Part shown: piece by piece, positions 33,760 to 42,013 of the stretch
Layout of the letters: each line of letters begins with the position of its first letter
Position numbering within the stretch: the stretch's first letter is position 1
Source: JAENVT01 sp963720775
GTDB taxonomy: Bacteria; Actinomycetota; Acidimicrobiia; Acidimicrobiales; Ilumatobacteraceae
Assembly (NCBI GenBank): GCA_963720775.1
Contig: CAVRGR010000003.1
Coordinates: 310,001 to 374,000, forward strand
Length of the DNA: 64,000 nt
Direction of reading: 5' to 3'
Position numbers and translations under genes: made by a program
The notes under the pieces: model-generated
Told to the model about the DNA's origin: nothing
Databases searched by the model: none
Seen by the model: only the letters and a program-made list of their open reading frames with translations

Positions 33760-35985
33760 ATGAGCGGATTCGCGTTCATCTCGGGCATCCTGATCGCGGC
33801 AACGTTGATCGGGATCGCGCTCGCGATTGTCTGGGTGCTCCAGGCCATGTTGCATCGCCGGATGGGCGTCGATCTGATCGCCCTCGCCGCGCTGGTCGGA
33901 ACGCTGTTGGTCGGTGAGCATCTCGCCGGCGCCATCATCACCGTCATGCTCACGTCCGGGCGTGCGCTCGAGCACTGGGCCGCCGGCCGTGCCGAGCGCG
34001 AGTTGCGGGCGCTACTCGAACATGGCCCACGGGTCGCGCATCGCTACGAGCAACAACGGCTGATCGATCGTCCACTCGACGCTGTCGCTGTCGGCGATGT
34101 CCTGCTGGTGCAGCCTGGCGAGGTCGTTCCCGTCGACGGGACCGTCCGCGGAGCATCGGCCGTGATCGACGAGAGCGCCTTGACCGGCGAATCGTTGCCG
34201 GTACAGCGCGATGCCGATGACATTGTCAGAAGTGGAGCGGTGAACGCCGGAGGGCCGTTCGACATCGTCGCGATCACGAACGTCGCCGATTCCACGTTTG
34301 CGGGGATCGTCCGTCTGGTCGAACAGGCTTCGGCGACGACCTCGCCGTTCGTGCGGCTCGCTGACCGATTCGCACTGGGGTTTCTCTTCGTCTCGTTCGC
34401 TGCAGCCGGTCTGGCGTGGCTGATCTCCGGCGATGCCGTGCGAGCAGTCGCCGTGCTGGTCGTCGCAACTCCCTGCCCGTTGATCCTCGCCGCACCGGTA
34501 GCGATCGTGGCCGGGCTCTCGCGATGTGCCCGTCGGGGCGTGGTCGTGAAGGGCGGTCGCGCACTCGAGGCACTTGCAGTGGCCGACGTCTTGTTGTTCG
34601 ACAAGACCGGCACGCTCACCGCCGGCCGCCCAACGATCATCGAGATCGTTACGACCGACGACTTCGATCCGACTGAGGTGCTTCGATTCGCCGCCTCCCT
34701 CGATCAGATCTCGCCACACGTCTTGGCCACGGCGATTGTTCGGAGCGCTCATCGGCGAGGACTCGAACTGGTCGTGCCAACCGATGCATTCGAACAGCCA
34801 GGTGCCGGCGCCGGTGGGCTGGTGTCCGGGCGGGGAGTGCACGTTGGCAACGGTGCATGGGCGGGCGTCACCGGCGACGAAGACTGGGTCGTTCGGGCCC
34901 GATCCCTGGCTGAGTTCGAGGGCGCCGTGTGTGTCTTCGTCAGCATCGACGAATCGCCGGCTGGCGCGCTGATCCTCAGCGACCCGATCCGACCCGACGC
35001 AGCCCGGACCATTCGAAACCTGCGCCGCCGCGGGATTCGTCGGGTGGTGATGGTGACAGGCGATCGTCCGGAGGTTGCGGCATCCGTTGGAGCGATGCTG
35101 GGCGTCGACGAGATCGCCGCGCAGCAGTCCCCGGCAGACAAGGTGGAGGTCGTCCGCCGGGAAACCGCCCACGGATCGACGATCATGGTCGGTGACGGGA
35201 TCAACGATGCGCCGGCGCTTGCCGCTGCCACGGTGGGCGTTGCGATCGGTGCCCGCGGCTCCACGGCGTCTTCGGAGACCGCTGACGTCGTGTTGGCGGT
35301 CGATCGGCTCGATCGTCTCGGTGAGGCGCATCTGATCGCTCGGCGGGCTCGCTCCATCGCATTGCAGAGTGTGATGGCGGGGATGATCCTGTCGCTCCTG
35401 GCGATGGGCGCCGCAGCTATCGGCATCCTTCCACCGACATCCGGCGCACTGCTGCAGGAGGTCATCGACGTTGCCGTGATCCTCAACGCCCTCCGCGCCC
35501 TTGGCGCGGGTCGTAAGGAACTGAGCCTTGACGACTCCGGAGCCGCGATGGCGCAACGGTTCGCGCTGGAACATCGCACCCTTCGTCCCAACGTGGCTTT
35601 GTTGAGCGCTGCAGCGGCTCGTCTCGGACAGGGCAGCGAGGCGGAGGCAATGGATGCCGTACACGACGCATATCGACTCCTGGTCGACGAGATTGGTCCT
35701 CACGAAAAGGAGGAGGACCGTTTGCTCTACCCGGTCATTGCCGGCGTGCTCGGCGGAACCGACCCGACGGGAACCATGAGCCGGGCTCACGCAGAGATCG
35801 CCAAGCTCACAGCACAGCTCGGCATCGTCGTCGAACGGGTCGGCGCGAGCAGACCCACGGGAACGGATGTGCAGGAACTGCAACGACTGCTCTACGGCTT
35901 GTACGCACTCCTCGAGCTGCACTTCGGCCAGGAGGACGAGAGCTTCCTCTCACTCGCCGACGATGCGAACGAACCCGTGGGTTAG
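33760..35985 (+). CDS. P1B-type heavy-metal ATPase fused to a hemerythrin (HHE) domain
   Basis: Residues 1-590 form a P-type ATPase: the actuator motif ALTGESLPVQ, the ion-binding helix VVATPCPLILAAPVA (TPC instead of CPC), the phosphorylation motif LLFDKTGTLTAGRP, SPHVLATAI near the usual His motif position, and VGDGINDAPALAAATVGVAI. There is no N-terminal HMA domain. Residues about 600-735 are a hemerythrin domain with His/Glu ligands in ALEHRTL, GPHEKEEDRLLYP, SRAHAEIAKL and ELHFGQEDESF, which binds a diiron centre. The fusion suggests metal export (iron, zinc or cobalt) tuned by O2 or iron sensing. Its stop overlaps the convergent TPP gene. Confidence 0.9.
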   Translation: MSGFAFISGILIAATLIGIALAIVWVLQAMLHRRMGVDLIALAALVGTLLVGEHLAGAIITVMLTSGRALEHWAAGRAERELRALLEHGPRVAHRYEQQRLIDRPLDAVAVGDVLLVQPGEVVPVDGTVRGASAVIDESALTGESLPVQRDADDIVRSGAVNAGGPFDIVAITNVADSTFAGIVRLVEQASATTSPFVRLADRFALGFLFVSFAAAGLAWLISGDAVRAVAVLVVATPCPLILAAPVAIVAGLSRCARRGVVVKGGRALEALAVADVLLFDKTGTLTAGRPTIIEIVTTDDFDPTEVLRFAASLDQISPHVLATAIVRSAHRRGLELVVPTDAFEQPGAGAGGLVSGRGVHVGNGAWAGVTGDEDWVVRARSLAEFEGAVCVFVSIDESPAGALILSDPIRPDAARTIRNLRRRGIRRVVMVTGDRPEVAASVGAMLGVDEIAAQQSPADKVEVVRRETAHGSTIMVGDGINDAPALAAATVGVAIGARGSTASSETADVVLAVDRLDRLGEAHLIARRARSIALQSVMAGMILSLLAMGAAAIGILPPTSGALLQEVIDVAVILNALRALGAGRKELSLDDSGAAMAQRFALEHRTLRPNVALLSAAAARLGQGSEAEAMDAVHDAYRLLVDEIGPHEKEEDRLLYPVIAGVLGGTDPTGTMSRAHAEIAKLTAQLGIVVERVGASRPTGTDVQELQRLLYGLYALLELHFGQEDESFLSLADDANEPVG

Positions 35986-37604
35986 CGCACCCGCGGCATC
36001 ACGATGAAGGGCCACGGTGATGGCACCGGGCCCATCGGCACCTCGATCACCACCGGGCCGTCGTGAGCCATCGCTGTCTTCAGTGCGTCACCCAGTTCGT
36101 GCGGGTCGGTGGCGCGCAGGCCGAGGCACCCGAAGCTTTCCGCGAACGCAACGATGTCGGGGTTGACCAGCGTGGACGCAATGGTTCGTTCGAGCCCGAA
36201 GCGCTCCCGCTGGATCCGCCGAACGTTGCCGAACGCGTTGTCGTTGAAGACGATGGTGATGGCTGAGATGTGATGCTGCACAGCGCTGGCGAGCTCGGTC
36301 GCGGTGAACAGGAAACCGCCGTCGCCCGTGAGGGTGACGACCGTGCGGTCGGGCGCGCCGGCCTTGGCACCGATGCCCACTGCCGTCCCCGAGCCCAGCG
36401 TGCCGGCGAACCCCGTCGACAGGAACGTCCGCGGATGGCGGAACTGGTACGCGAAGTGGGCCACGAAGGTCAGTTGCGTGACGTCTTCCACGATGATCGC
36501 ATCGCCGGGCAGCGCCTCGTTGATCGCCGCCAAGTACGAGAGCTGCGGCTCGAGTTGGGCGATGTCGGCGAAAAATCTGGCGCGACGTGCGCCCAGCTCG
36601 GCTCGCCGGTCGGGTCGATGAAGATCAGTGAGACGCTCGACCAGTAGCGGTACTGCCTCAGCGGCGTCGGCGTGGATGCCAAGGGTGCCGAGGCCGTGGC
36701 GGTCGAGCTCGTCTGCATCGGTGTTGATCTGGATCAGGTCGAGCCCTGTGCCACCCCATTGCAGGAGTGGAAACTCGATGCGGGTTCCGATGCCGAGCAC
36801 GACGTCGACGTCAGGCCACATCTCGTGGGCGAGCCCCAACGGCACGAACAGCGAGTCGGTCTCGTCGACCACGCCGTGACCCATGCGACGCGTGGAGACC
36901 GGCGCCTGCAGGAGCTCGGCAAGTTGACGAACCGCCGGCGACGCATCCTGGGCGCCGGTGCCCACCCAGATCATCGGGTTCTGCGCAGCACGGAGCCTCG
37001 CCGCGGCCAGACCGATCGCGTCGATGTCGACCGACGGCATCGACCGAGTTCCGGCCCCGACGCGGCCCGGCGCGGGTTTGATCCACAGGTCGGCCGGGAC
37101 CTCGATGGCCACGGGCCGCGGCGTGCGGGAGACCAGCTGATCGAACGCTTCTTGGATCTGTGATGCCGCCGTGTTGGCGTCACGCACGATGGCGGCGTGC
37201 TTGGTGATCTGGTCCAGCACCGCGGGTTGATCGTCGAGCTCGTGCAACACCCGGAAGCCCTTCCCGAGCAGTGGAGAGTGGATCTGCCCAACGATCGCGA
37301 GCACGCGTGCACCGCCACCGCACGCGCTCGACAAACCAGCCGATGCGTTGAGCAACCCCGGCCCGGGCACGACGCACATCGCGGTCGGTCGGCCGGTTGC
37401 CTGAGCGGCGCCCATCGCCATGTACGCACAACCCTGCTCGTGGCGGGTCACGATCACCTGCAACCAATCTCGGGCGTCGACGACCGCGTCGAAGAATGGG
37501 TCGTTCTGCACCCCGGGTAGGCAGAAGAGTTGGCGGATTCCTGTCGCCCTCATGCCGTTGAGGATGTGCTGGGCGATCGTCGGGTCTCCGTCTCGGGGCA
37601 TCAT
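35982..37604 (-). CDS. Thiamine-pyrophosphate-dependent enzyme (acetolactate synthase-like)
   Basis: The protein of about 540 aa has the three TPP-enzyme domains: the N-terminal Pyr domain (QLFCLPGVQNDPFFDAV, VTRHEQGCAYMAMG with the catalytic Glu), the central domain, and the C-terminal PP domain with the thiamine motif LTGDGGFLFTATELAS ending FNDNAFGN. It resembles IlvB-type and benzoylformate decarboxylase-type enzymes without an obvious FAD requirement. Two ATG codons (37602-37604 and 37599-37601) are possible starts. It diverges from the glutamine-synthetase-like gene with 25 bp between; a catabolic rather than biosynthetic role is likely. Confidence 0.87.
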   Translation of the reverse strand: MMPRDGDPTIAQHILNGMRATGIRQLFCLPGVQNDPFFDAVVDARDWLQVIVTRHEQGCAYMAMGAAQATGRPTAMCVVPGPGLLNASAGLSSACGGGARVLAIVGQIHSPLLGKGFRVLHELDDQPAVLDQITKHAAIVRDANTAASQIQEAFDQLVSRTPRPVAIEVPADLWIKPAPGRVGAGTRSMPSVDIDAIGLAAARLRAAQNPMIWVGTGAQDASPAVRQLAELLQAPVSTRRMGHGVVDETDSLFVPLGLAHEMWPDVDVVLGIGTRIEFPLLQWGGTGLDLIQINTDADELDRHGLGTLGIHADAAEAVPLLVERLTDLHRPDRRAELGARRARFFADIAQLEPQLSYLAAINEALPGDAIIVEDVTQLTFVAHFAYQFRHPRTFLSTGFAGTLGSGTAVGIGAKAGAPDRTVVTLTGDGGFLFTATELASAVQHHISAITIVFNDNAFGNVRRIQRERFGLERTIASTLVNPDIVAFAESFGCLGLRATDPHELGDALKTAMAHDGPVVIEVPMGPVPSPWPFIVMPRVR

Positions 37605-37629
37605 CTGATCGTAACTACAGTGCAGCGCC

Positions 37630-39006
37630 ATGACCCGACGAACTGGAGTGAGTCGTGAGCAACTCGAACGAGATATCCGCGACGGTGAGATCGACACCGT
37701 GCTGATGGTCTTCCCCGACCTCCAAGGCCGGCTGACCGGAAAACGAACGACGGGTCGCTTCTTCCTCGAATCGGTGGCCGAGGCCGGCACAGAGAACTGC
37801 GACTACCTGATCGCTTGCGACATGGACAACAGCCCGGTGCCGGGTTATCACTTCGCCAGCTACGAGCAGGGTTACGGCGACATGCTGGCCCGCGCCGACT
37901 GGAAGACGGTGCGTCGAATTCCCTGGGTCGACAAGACGGTGATGATCATGTGTGACCTGTTCGACGTGGAATCCGGCGAGCTCATCGAGGTCGCGCCGCG
38001 CACGGTGCTGCGTCGCCAGGAGGAAGCCGCGGCTGCGTTGGGATTCCTGCCGATGGTCGCCAGCGAGATCGAGTTCTACCTGTTCCAGGAGACCTACGAC
38101 GAGGCGTATGCGAAGGGCTATCGCGAGCTGCGGCCGCACTCACCGTGGCTGGAGGACTATCACATCCTGCAGACGACCAAGGACGAGTACATCCTCGGTG
38201 CGATTCGGCGAGGACTCGAGGAGGCTGGCGTTCCGGTGGAGTTCTCGAAGGGCGAGGCCGGTCGCGGTCAGCACGAGATGAACCTCGACTACACCACAGC
38301 GGTGGAGATGGCCGACCGCAACAGCGTGTACAAGACCGCCGCAAAAGAGATCGCTCATTTCAACGGGCGCTCGGTCAGCTTCATGGCCAAGTGGGACTTC
38401 AACGACACCGGGTCGTCGTGTCACGTGCATTCCAGTCTGTGGTCGCTCGACGGCAAGAAGCCGGCATTCGACGACCACCACGACCCGCACGGCATGAGCG
38501 ACACCTTCCGCCACTACCTCGCCGGGCTGATCGCCACGGCCCAGGAGTTCAGCCTCTTGTGGGCGCCGACGGTGAACAGCTACAAGCGGTTCCAGCCGGG
38601 GTCGTGGGCGCCGACGGGAGTCGGCTGGGGCATCGACAACCGCACGCTCGGATTCCGCAAGGTTGGTCACGGCAAGGGCTGTCGCGTGGAGTGCCGGATT
38701 CCGGGCAGCGACGCCAACAGCTACTTCGCCTTCGCCGGCCAGATCGCCGGCGGTCTCTACGGGATTCGCAACGAGCTGCCGCTCGGCGATCCGTACGTGG
38801 GCAACGGTTACGAGGCCACCGGCATCGGCCGCATCCCCTGGAACCTGCCCGATGCGATCGCCCTGTGGGAAGGTTCGGCAATTGCCAAGGAGTGCTTCGG
38901 TGAGGAGGTCCACCACCACCTGCTGACGATGGCCAAGGGGGAGTGGCAGGCGTTCAACCGAACCGTGACCGACTGGGAGTTGCGTCGTTACTGGGAGCGC
39001 ATCTAA
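37630..39006 (+). CDS. Glutamine synthetase-family protein (gamma-glutamylamine ligase type)
   Basis: The 458-residue protein has the beta-grasp N-terminus (VLMVFPDLQGRLTGKR) and the GS catalytic domain: SEIEFYLFQ, GEAGRGQHEMNLDY, DTGSSCHVHSSLW and VECRIPGSDANSYFA. The sequence is closer to GlnA-like gamma-glutamylpolyamine or ethanolamine synthetases (PuuA, GlnA3/4) than to GSI-beta; no adenylylation-loop Tyr motif is evident. It would ligate glutamate to an amine. TACAGT lies 8 nt before the ATG (leaderless). An agmatinase-like gene and a class III aminotransferase occur 12-15 kb away. Confidence 0.87.
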   Translation: MTRRTGVSREQLERDIRDGEIDTVLMVFPDLQGRLTGKRTTGRFFLESVAEAGTENCDYLIACDMDNSPVPGYHFASYEQGYGDMLARADWKTVRRIPWVDKTVMIMCDLFDVESGELIEVAPRTVLRRQEEAAAALGFLPMVASEIEFYLFQETYDEAYAKGYRELRPHSPWLEDYHILQTTKDEYILGAIRRGLEEAGVPVEFSKGEAGRGQHEMNLDYTTAVEMADRNSVYKTAAKEIAHFNGRSVSFMAKWDFNDTGSSCHVHSSLWSLDGKKPAFDDHHDPHGMSDTFRHYLAGLIATAQEFSLLWAPTVNSYKRFQPGSWAPTGVGWGIDNRTLGFRKVGHGKGCRVECRIPGSDANSYFAFAGQIAGGLYGIRNELPLGDPYVGNGYEATGIGRIPWNLPDAIALWEGSAIAKECFGEEVHHHLLTMAKGEWQAFNRTVTDWELRRYWERI

Positions 39007-39010
39007 CCGC

Positions 39011-39057
39011 GTGTGGAGTGTTTCGGGTTGGCCTGGGTGCCGTGAAGCACTCCACAC
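39011..39057. repeat. Interspersed palindromic repeat, copy 3
   Basis: GTGTGGAGTGTTTCG at the left pairs with TGAAGCACTCCACAC at the right around a GC-rich loop with GGCCTGGGTGCC. It is the same element as at 7435-7532, nearly 32 kb away. It lies 4 bp after the stop of the glutamine-synthetase-like gene and before the 3' end of a convergent small gene, again in a terminator-like position. Confidence 0.75.
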
Positions 39058-39092
39058 CGAGCCTGTGGCTACGAGTTGGCCCGCTGGGATCG

Positions 39093-39344
39093 TCAGGCGA
39101 CGAGGCAATGCGTGCGGCGCAGACTGTCCCAATCCTCATCGGTGAGAAGCAGTGGGCAGCGATCGGCCGTGCGGGTCGCGATCAGCACCATGTGGTGACC
39201 GGCGAGGTCGAGGTGGCCCTGCAGATGATGGTCGCCATCCCACGCGACTTCCGGCACGGCGTTCGACCCGAGCAGATCGGCTACGTGCCGGAGAGCCAGG
39301 TCGTGGGCCTCGTCGTCATTCAGTCGATTGTCGTGCTCCGTCAT
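39093..39344 (-). CDS. Small acidic hypothetical protein (83 aa)
   Basis: The product begins MTEHDNRLNDDEAHDLALRH and contains GHLDLAGHHMVLIATRTADR; it is acidic and His-rich. The ATG has the ribosome-binding site GGAG 7 nt upstream. The gene is convergent with the glutamine-synthetase-like gene, the palindromic repeat lying between. I do not recognise the family. Between 39345 and 39644 I see no gene, only a patch of lower GC near 39390-39500. Confidence 0.6.
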   Translation of the reverse strand: MTEHDNRLNDDEAHDLALRHVADLLGSNAVPEVAWDGDHHLQGHLDLAGHHMVLIATRTADRCPLLLTDEDWDSLRRTHCLVA

Positions 39345-39632
39345 TTGACACTCCTCACCGCCTGGGCGTCGTCCGGGGCTGACGACGCCAAGAAGATCAC
39401 CGTTGTTTCGAATATCGACACAGCCGGACGAGCTATCAAGTATGACGACCGCAAATGGGCCGATTGCACTATCGCCCGTGACTTTTCAGCTTAGCGGAGG
39501 CTCTGTCTCCTGAGCTGGGATGATCGTCGCAGCAGGAGGCGGTCGGCGTTTGGCTGCGAGATGCCCACGGTGTTGTTCGGTGGAGTTGGTGGGTGTTGCA
39601 CCCCAGGCGCGCATCCCCCAACGTCTGCGTCG

Positions 39633-39638
39633 TAGAAT
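39633..39638 (+). promoter_or_regulatory. -10 box of the PhyH gene (leaderless)
   Basis: TAGAAT ends 6 nt before the ATG at 39645, which places the transcription start on the start codon. No clear -35 box is seen, which is common in actinobacterial promoters. Confidence 0.45.
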
Positions 39639-39644
39639 TGGTAC

Positions 39645-40490
39645 ATGTCGGGCCTGCGGATCCAGCGTCTCGCCGCGGATGCGTCTGCCGAGGAAGTCAG
39701 CATCGCGTTGCGTGATCACGGCGTCGTCATCATCGAACAGCTGGCCGACGCGGAACTGTGTGATCGCGTCGCGGACGAACTGCAACCCTGGTTGGATGAC
39801 ACTCCGACGGGAGGCGACGACTTCTCCGGCCGCAACACTCGGCGCACCGGTGCCCTCCTCACGCGTTGTCCCTCGAGCGTTGCAATGGTTGCCCATCCCC
39901 TGATCCTCGATGTCGTCGATCGTTCGTTGTGGGCCGACAAGACCACGTTTCAGTTGCATCTCACACAGTCGATCGCGATTGGTCCCGACTCGCCACCACA
40001 GACGCTGCATCGTGACCAGTGGTGCTTCGACTTCTTCCCCTTTCCGACCGACGTAGATGTCGAAGTGAGCACGATCTGGGCTCTCGACGAATTCACCGAC
40101 CGCAACGGGGCCACTCGTGTTGTGCCCGACAGCCATCGATTGCAGAACGGGACCCGGTTCTCGTACGAGCAGTCGTTGCCTGCGGAGATGCCCCGAGGAT
40201 CGGTGGTGCTGTACCTCGGTTCGACCTACCACGGCGGCGGCGCCAACCGCAGCGACACGGTGCGCGTCGGGATCAACGTCGACTATGTGCTCGGCTGGCT
40301 GCGCCAGGAGGAGAACCAGTACCTGTCGTACACCCTCGACGAAGTTCGCCAGTTCCCGGAACGGGTGCAACGCCTGCTCGGCTTCGAGGTCGGTGCCTAC
40401 GCGCTCGGCTACATCGACGGAGGCCGCAGCCCGATGGAACTGCTCGACCCCGGCCGCGCCGGAGCAACTCAGAGCTTCCAGCCTGGCTGA
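39645..40490 (+). CDS. Phytanoyl-CoA dioxygenase (PhyH) family protein
   Basis: The 281-residue double-stranded beta-helix protein has the iron-binding HxD in TLHRDQWCFDFF, the distal His in STYHGGGANRS and the 2-oxoglutarate-binding Arg in DTVRVGINVDY. PhyH enzymes are Fe(II)/2-oxoglutarate-dependent hydroxylases; the substrate is unknown. It stands alone and is convergent with the EEP gene. Confidence 0.9.
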   Translation: MSGLRIQRLAADASAEEVSIALRDHGVVIIEQLADAELCDRVADELQPWLDDTPTGGDDFSGRNTRRTGALLTRCPSSVAMVAHPLILDVVDRSLWADKTTFQLHLTQSIAIGPDSPPQTLHRDQWCFDFFPFPTDVDVEVSTIWALDEFTDRNGATRVVPDSHRLQNGTRFSYEQSLPAEMPRGSVVLYLGSTYHGGGANRSDTVRVGINVDYVLGWLRQEENQYLSYTLDEVRQFPERVQRLLGFEVGAYALGYIDGGRSPMELLDPGRAGATQSFQPG

Positions 40491-40501
40491 CGGCGCCTGG
40501 A

Positions 40502-41188
40502 TCAGACGTCGAAGCCGACGAGCACAGGAAGGTGGTCGCTGAGGTCGTTCCACTGCTCGCCGCCGGCCGGCGTGAGGTTGGCGGTGATCGTGGCCGACTC
40601 GGGAACCAGCACGTAGTCCAGTCGTTGGCGGGGAGCGACGGCCGGGCTGGAGAAGTCGCCGCCCGGGTCGACCAACCCGAGGACGTTGAACTCACGGATG
40701 ACCTCCACTTCGTCAACCGCGTTGAGATCACCGGTGACCACGGCCGGTCGTCGATCGCCGACGATCGGAACCACTCGACGCGCCTGGGCGATTCGCTCGT
40801 CGGGATCGTCTGTGGCGAGGTGCACGTTGCCGACCCGCAGCCGTTCGCCATCGCGTGACACGGTGGCGGCCATCACCACTCGATGACGGTACGTCCAGGT
40901 GGTGACGCCAGGCGAGATCGAGGCGCTGACCATTTCAGCGATGCCGTGGGGCGTCAGCAAGGCGAGTCCCTCCGTACGCCACCACACGAGTGGTGAGTAG
41001 GGGTAGTGCTTGCGCGTCCACAGCGCGCGCCAGTGGAGTCGCCGTGCCAGACCACGGGTCTGGCCATGCTGGACCTCTTGCAGGGCAACCACGTCGGGTC
41101 CATAGCCGGCGATGATCTCGCTGATCACGTCGAGGTTCGGGTGATCCGCACCGTGAACGTTCCACGTCAGCACTCGCCAGGTCGTCAT
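40502..41188 (-). CDS. Endonuclease/exonuclease/phosphatase family protein
   Basis: The 228-residue protein has the EEP motifs in order: LTWNVHGAD, VALQEVQHG, VGNVHLATDDP, VVTGDLNAVDE and DLSDHLPVLVGFDV. These are the metal and catalytic residues of the DNase I/APE1/sphingomyelinase fold. No signal peptide is visible, so a cytoplasmic nuclease or phosphodiesterase is likely. The ATG has GGAG 5 nt upstream. Divergent from the SDR gene at 41228. Confidence 0.88.
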   Translation of the reverse strand: MTTWRVLTWNVHGADHPNLDVISEIIAGYGPDVVALQEVQHGQTRGLARRLHWRALWTRKHYPYSPLVWWRTEGLALLTPHGIAEMVSASISPGVTTWTYRHRVVMAATVSRDGERLRVGNVHLATDDPDERIAQARRVVPIVGDRRPAVVTGDLNAVDEVEVIREFNVLGLVDPGGDFSSPAVAPRQRLDYVLVPESATITANLTPAGGEQWNDLSDHLPVLVGFDV

Positions 41189-41227
41189 TCGATCTCCAGT
41201 TTGGCCGGTGCACTACCGTAGGCCGCC

Positions 41228-42013
41228 ATGAATCGTCTGGCTGGGAAAGTGGCTCTGATCACCGGTGCGTCCTCGGGCTTGGGCCGCGTTGGTGCCGAGT
41301 TGTTCGCTGCCGAAGGCGCACGAGTGGTGATCGCCGATCTGGCCGACGGCGACGAGGCGGTGGAGGCCATTGCCGCCGCCGGCGGAGAGGCGAGCTTCGT
41401 ACGCTGCGACGTCACCGACGAAGGCTCGATCGAGGCCGCAGTGCAGCACGCCGTCGAGACCTTCGGTGGATTGCACGTCTTGTACAACAACGCCGGTGTG
41501 ATGCTCGGCGACGACGACAACCCGGTCACCACATCGGTTGCGACGTATCAGAAGACGATGGACATCAACGTTCTCGGGGTCTTGCTGGGATGCAAGTACG
41601 CGATTCCGGCGATGCTCGAATCGGCGACGCAGTTGGGCGAGTCCGCGTCGATCATCAACGTCGCCTCGTTCGTGGCGCACATGGGTGCAGCCACACCGCA
41701 GGTTGCCTACACCGCATCGAAAGGTGCGGTGCTGGCGATGACGCGCGAGATCGCCGTGATCTACGCGCGGCAGGGCATCCGCGCCAACGCGCTGTGCCCG
41801 GGGCCGATCATGACAACGATGCTCGCCAAGTTCTTGTCTGACGACGCCAAGAGGAATCGTCGGCTCGTGCACATCCCTATGGGTCGGTTCGGCGAACCGA
41901 CCGAGATCGCCAGCGGCGCTCTGTTCCTCGCATCCAACGAATCGAGCTGGATGACCGGCCAGTCGCTGATCATCGACGGCGGGATCACCGCCGCCTACGT
42001 GACCCCGGAGTGA
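41228..42013 (+). CDS. SDR-family oxidoreductase
   Basis: The 261-residue classical SDR has TGASSGLGRVG, YNNAGVML, the catalytic Ser in INVASFVAH, Tyr-Lys in VAYTASKGAV, and WMTGQSLIIDGGITA. It is NAD(P)-dependent with unknown substrate. TACCGT (41214-41219) is 8 nt before the ATG, implying a leaderless mRNA. The downstream decarboxylase-like gene starts within its stop codon (GTGA), so the two act together. Confidence 0.92.
   Translation: MNRLAGKVALITGASSGLGRVGAELFAAEGARVVIADLADGDEAVEAIAAAGGEASFVRCDVTDEGSIEAAVQHAVETFGGLHVLYNNAGVMLGDDDNPVTTSVATYQKTMDINVLGVLLGCKYAIPAMLESATQLGESASIINVASFVAHMGAATPQVAYTASKGAVLAMTREIAVIYARQGIRANALCPGPIMTTMLAKFLSDDAKRNRRLVHIPMGRFGEPTEIASGALFLASNESSWMTGQSLIIDGGITAAYVTPE

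Noticed and set aside
34012..35922. A 636-codon minus-strand frame across the P-type ATPase gene.
   Set aside because: It is His/Arg-rich and motif-free, an antisense shadow of the ATPase-hemerythrin gene.
38943..39494. A plus-strand frame running from the end of the glutamine-synthetase-like gene to 39494.
   Set aside because: It crosses the palindromic repeat and is opposite the better-supported 83-aa minus-strand gene; no start signal or domain was found.
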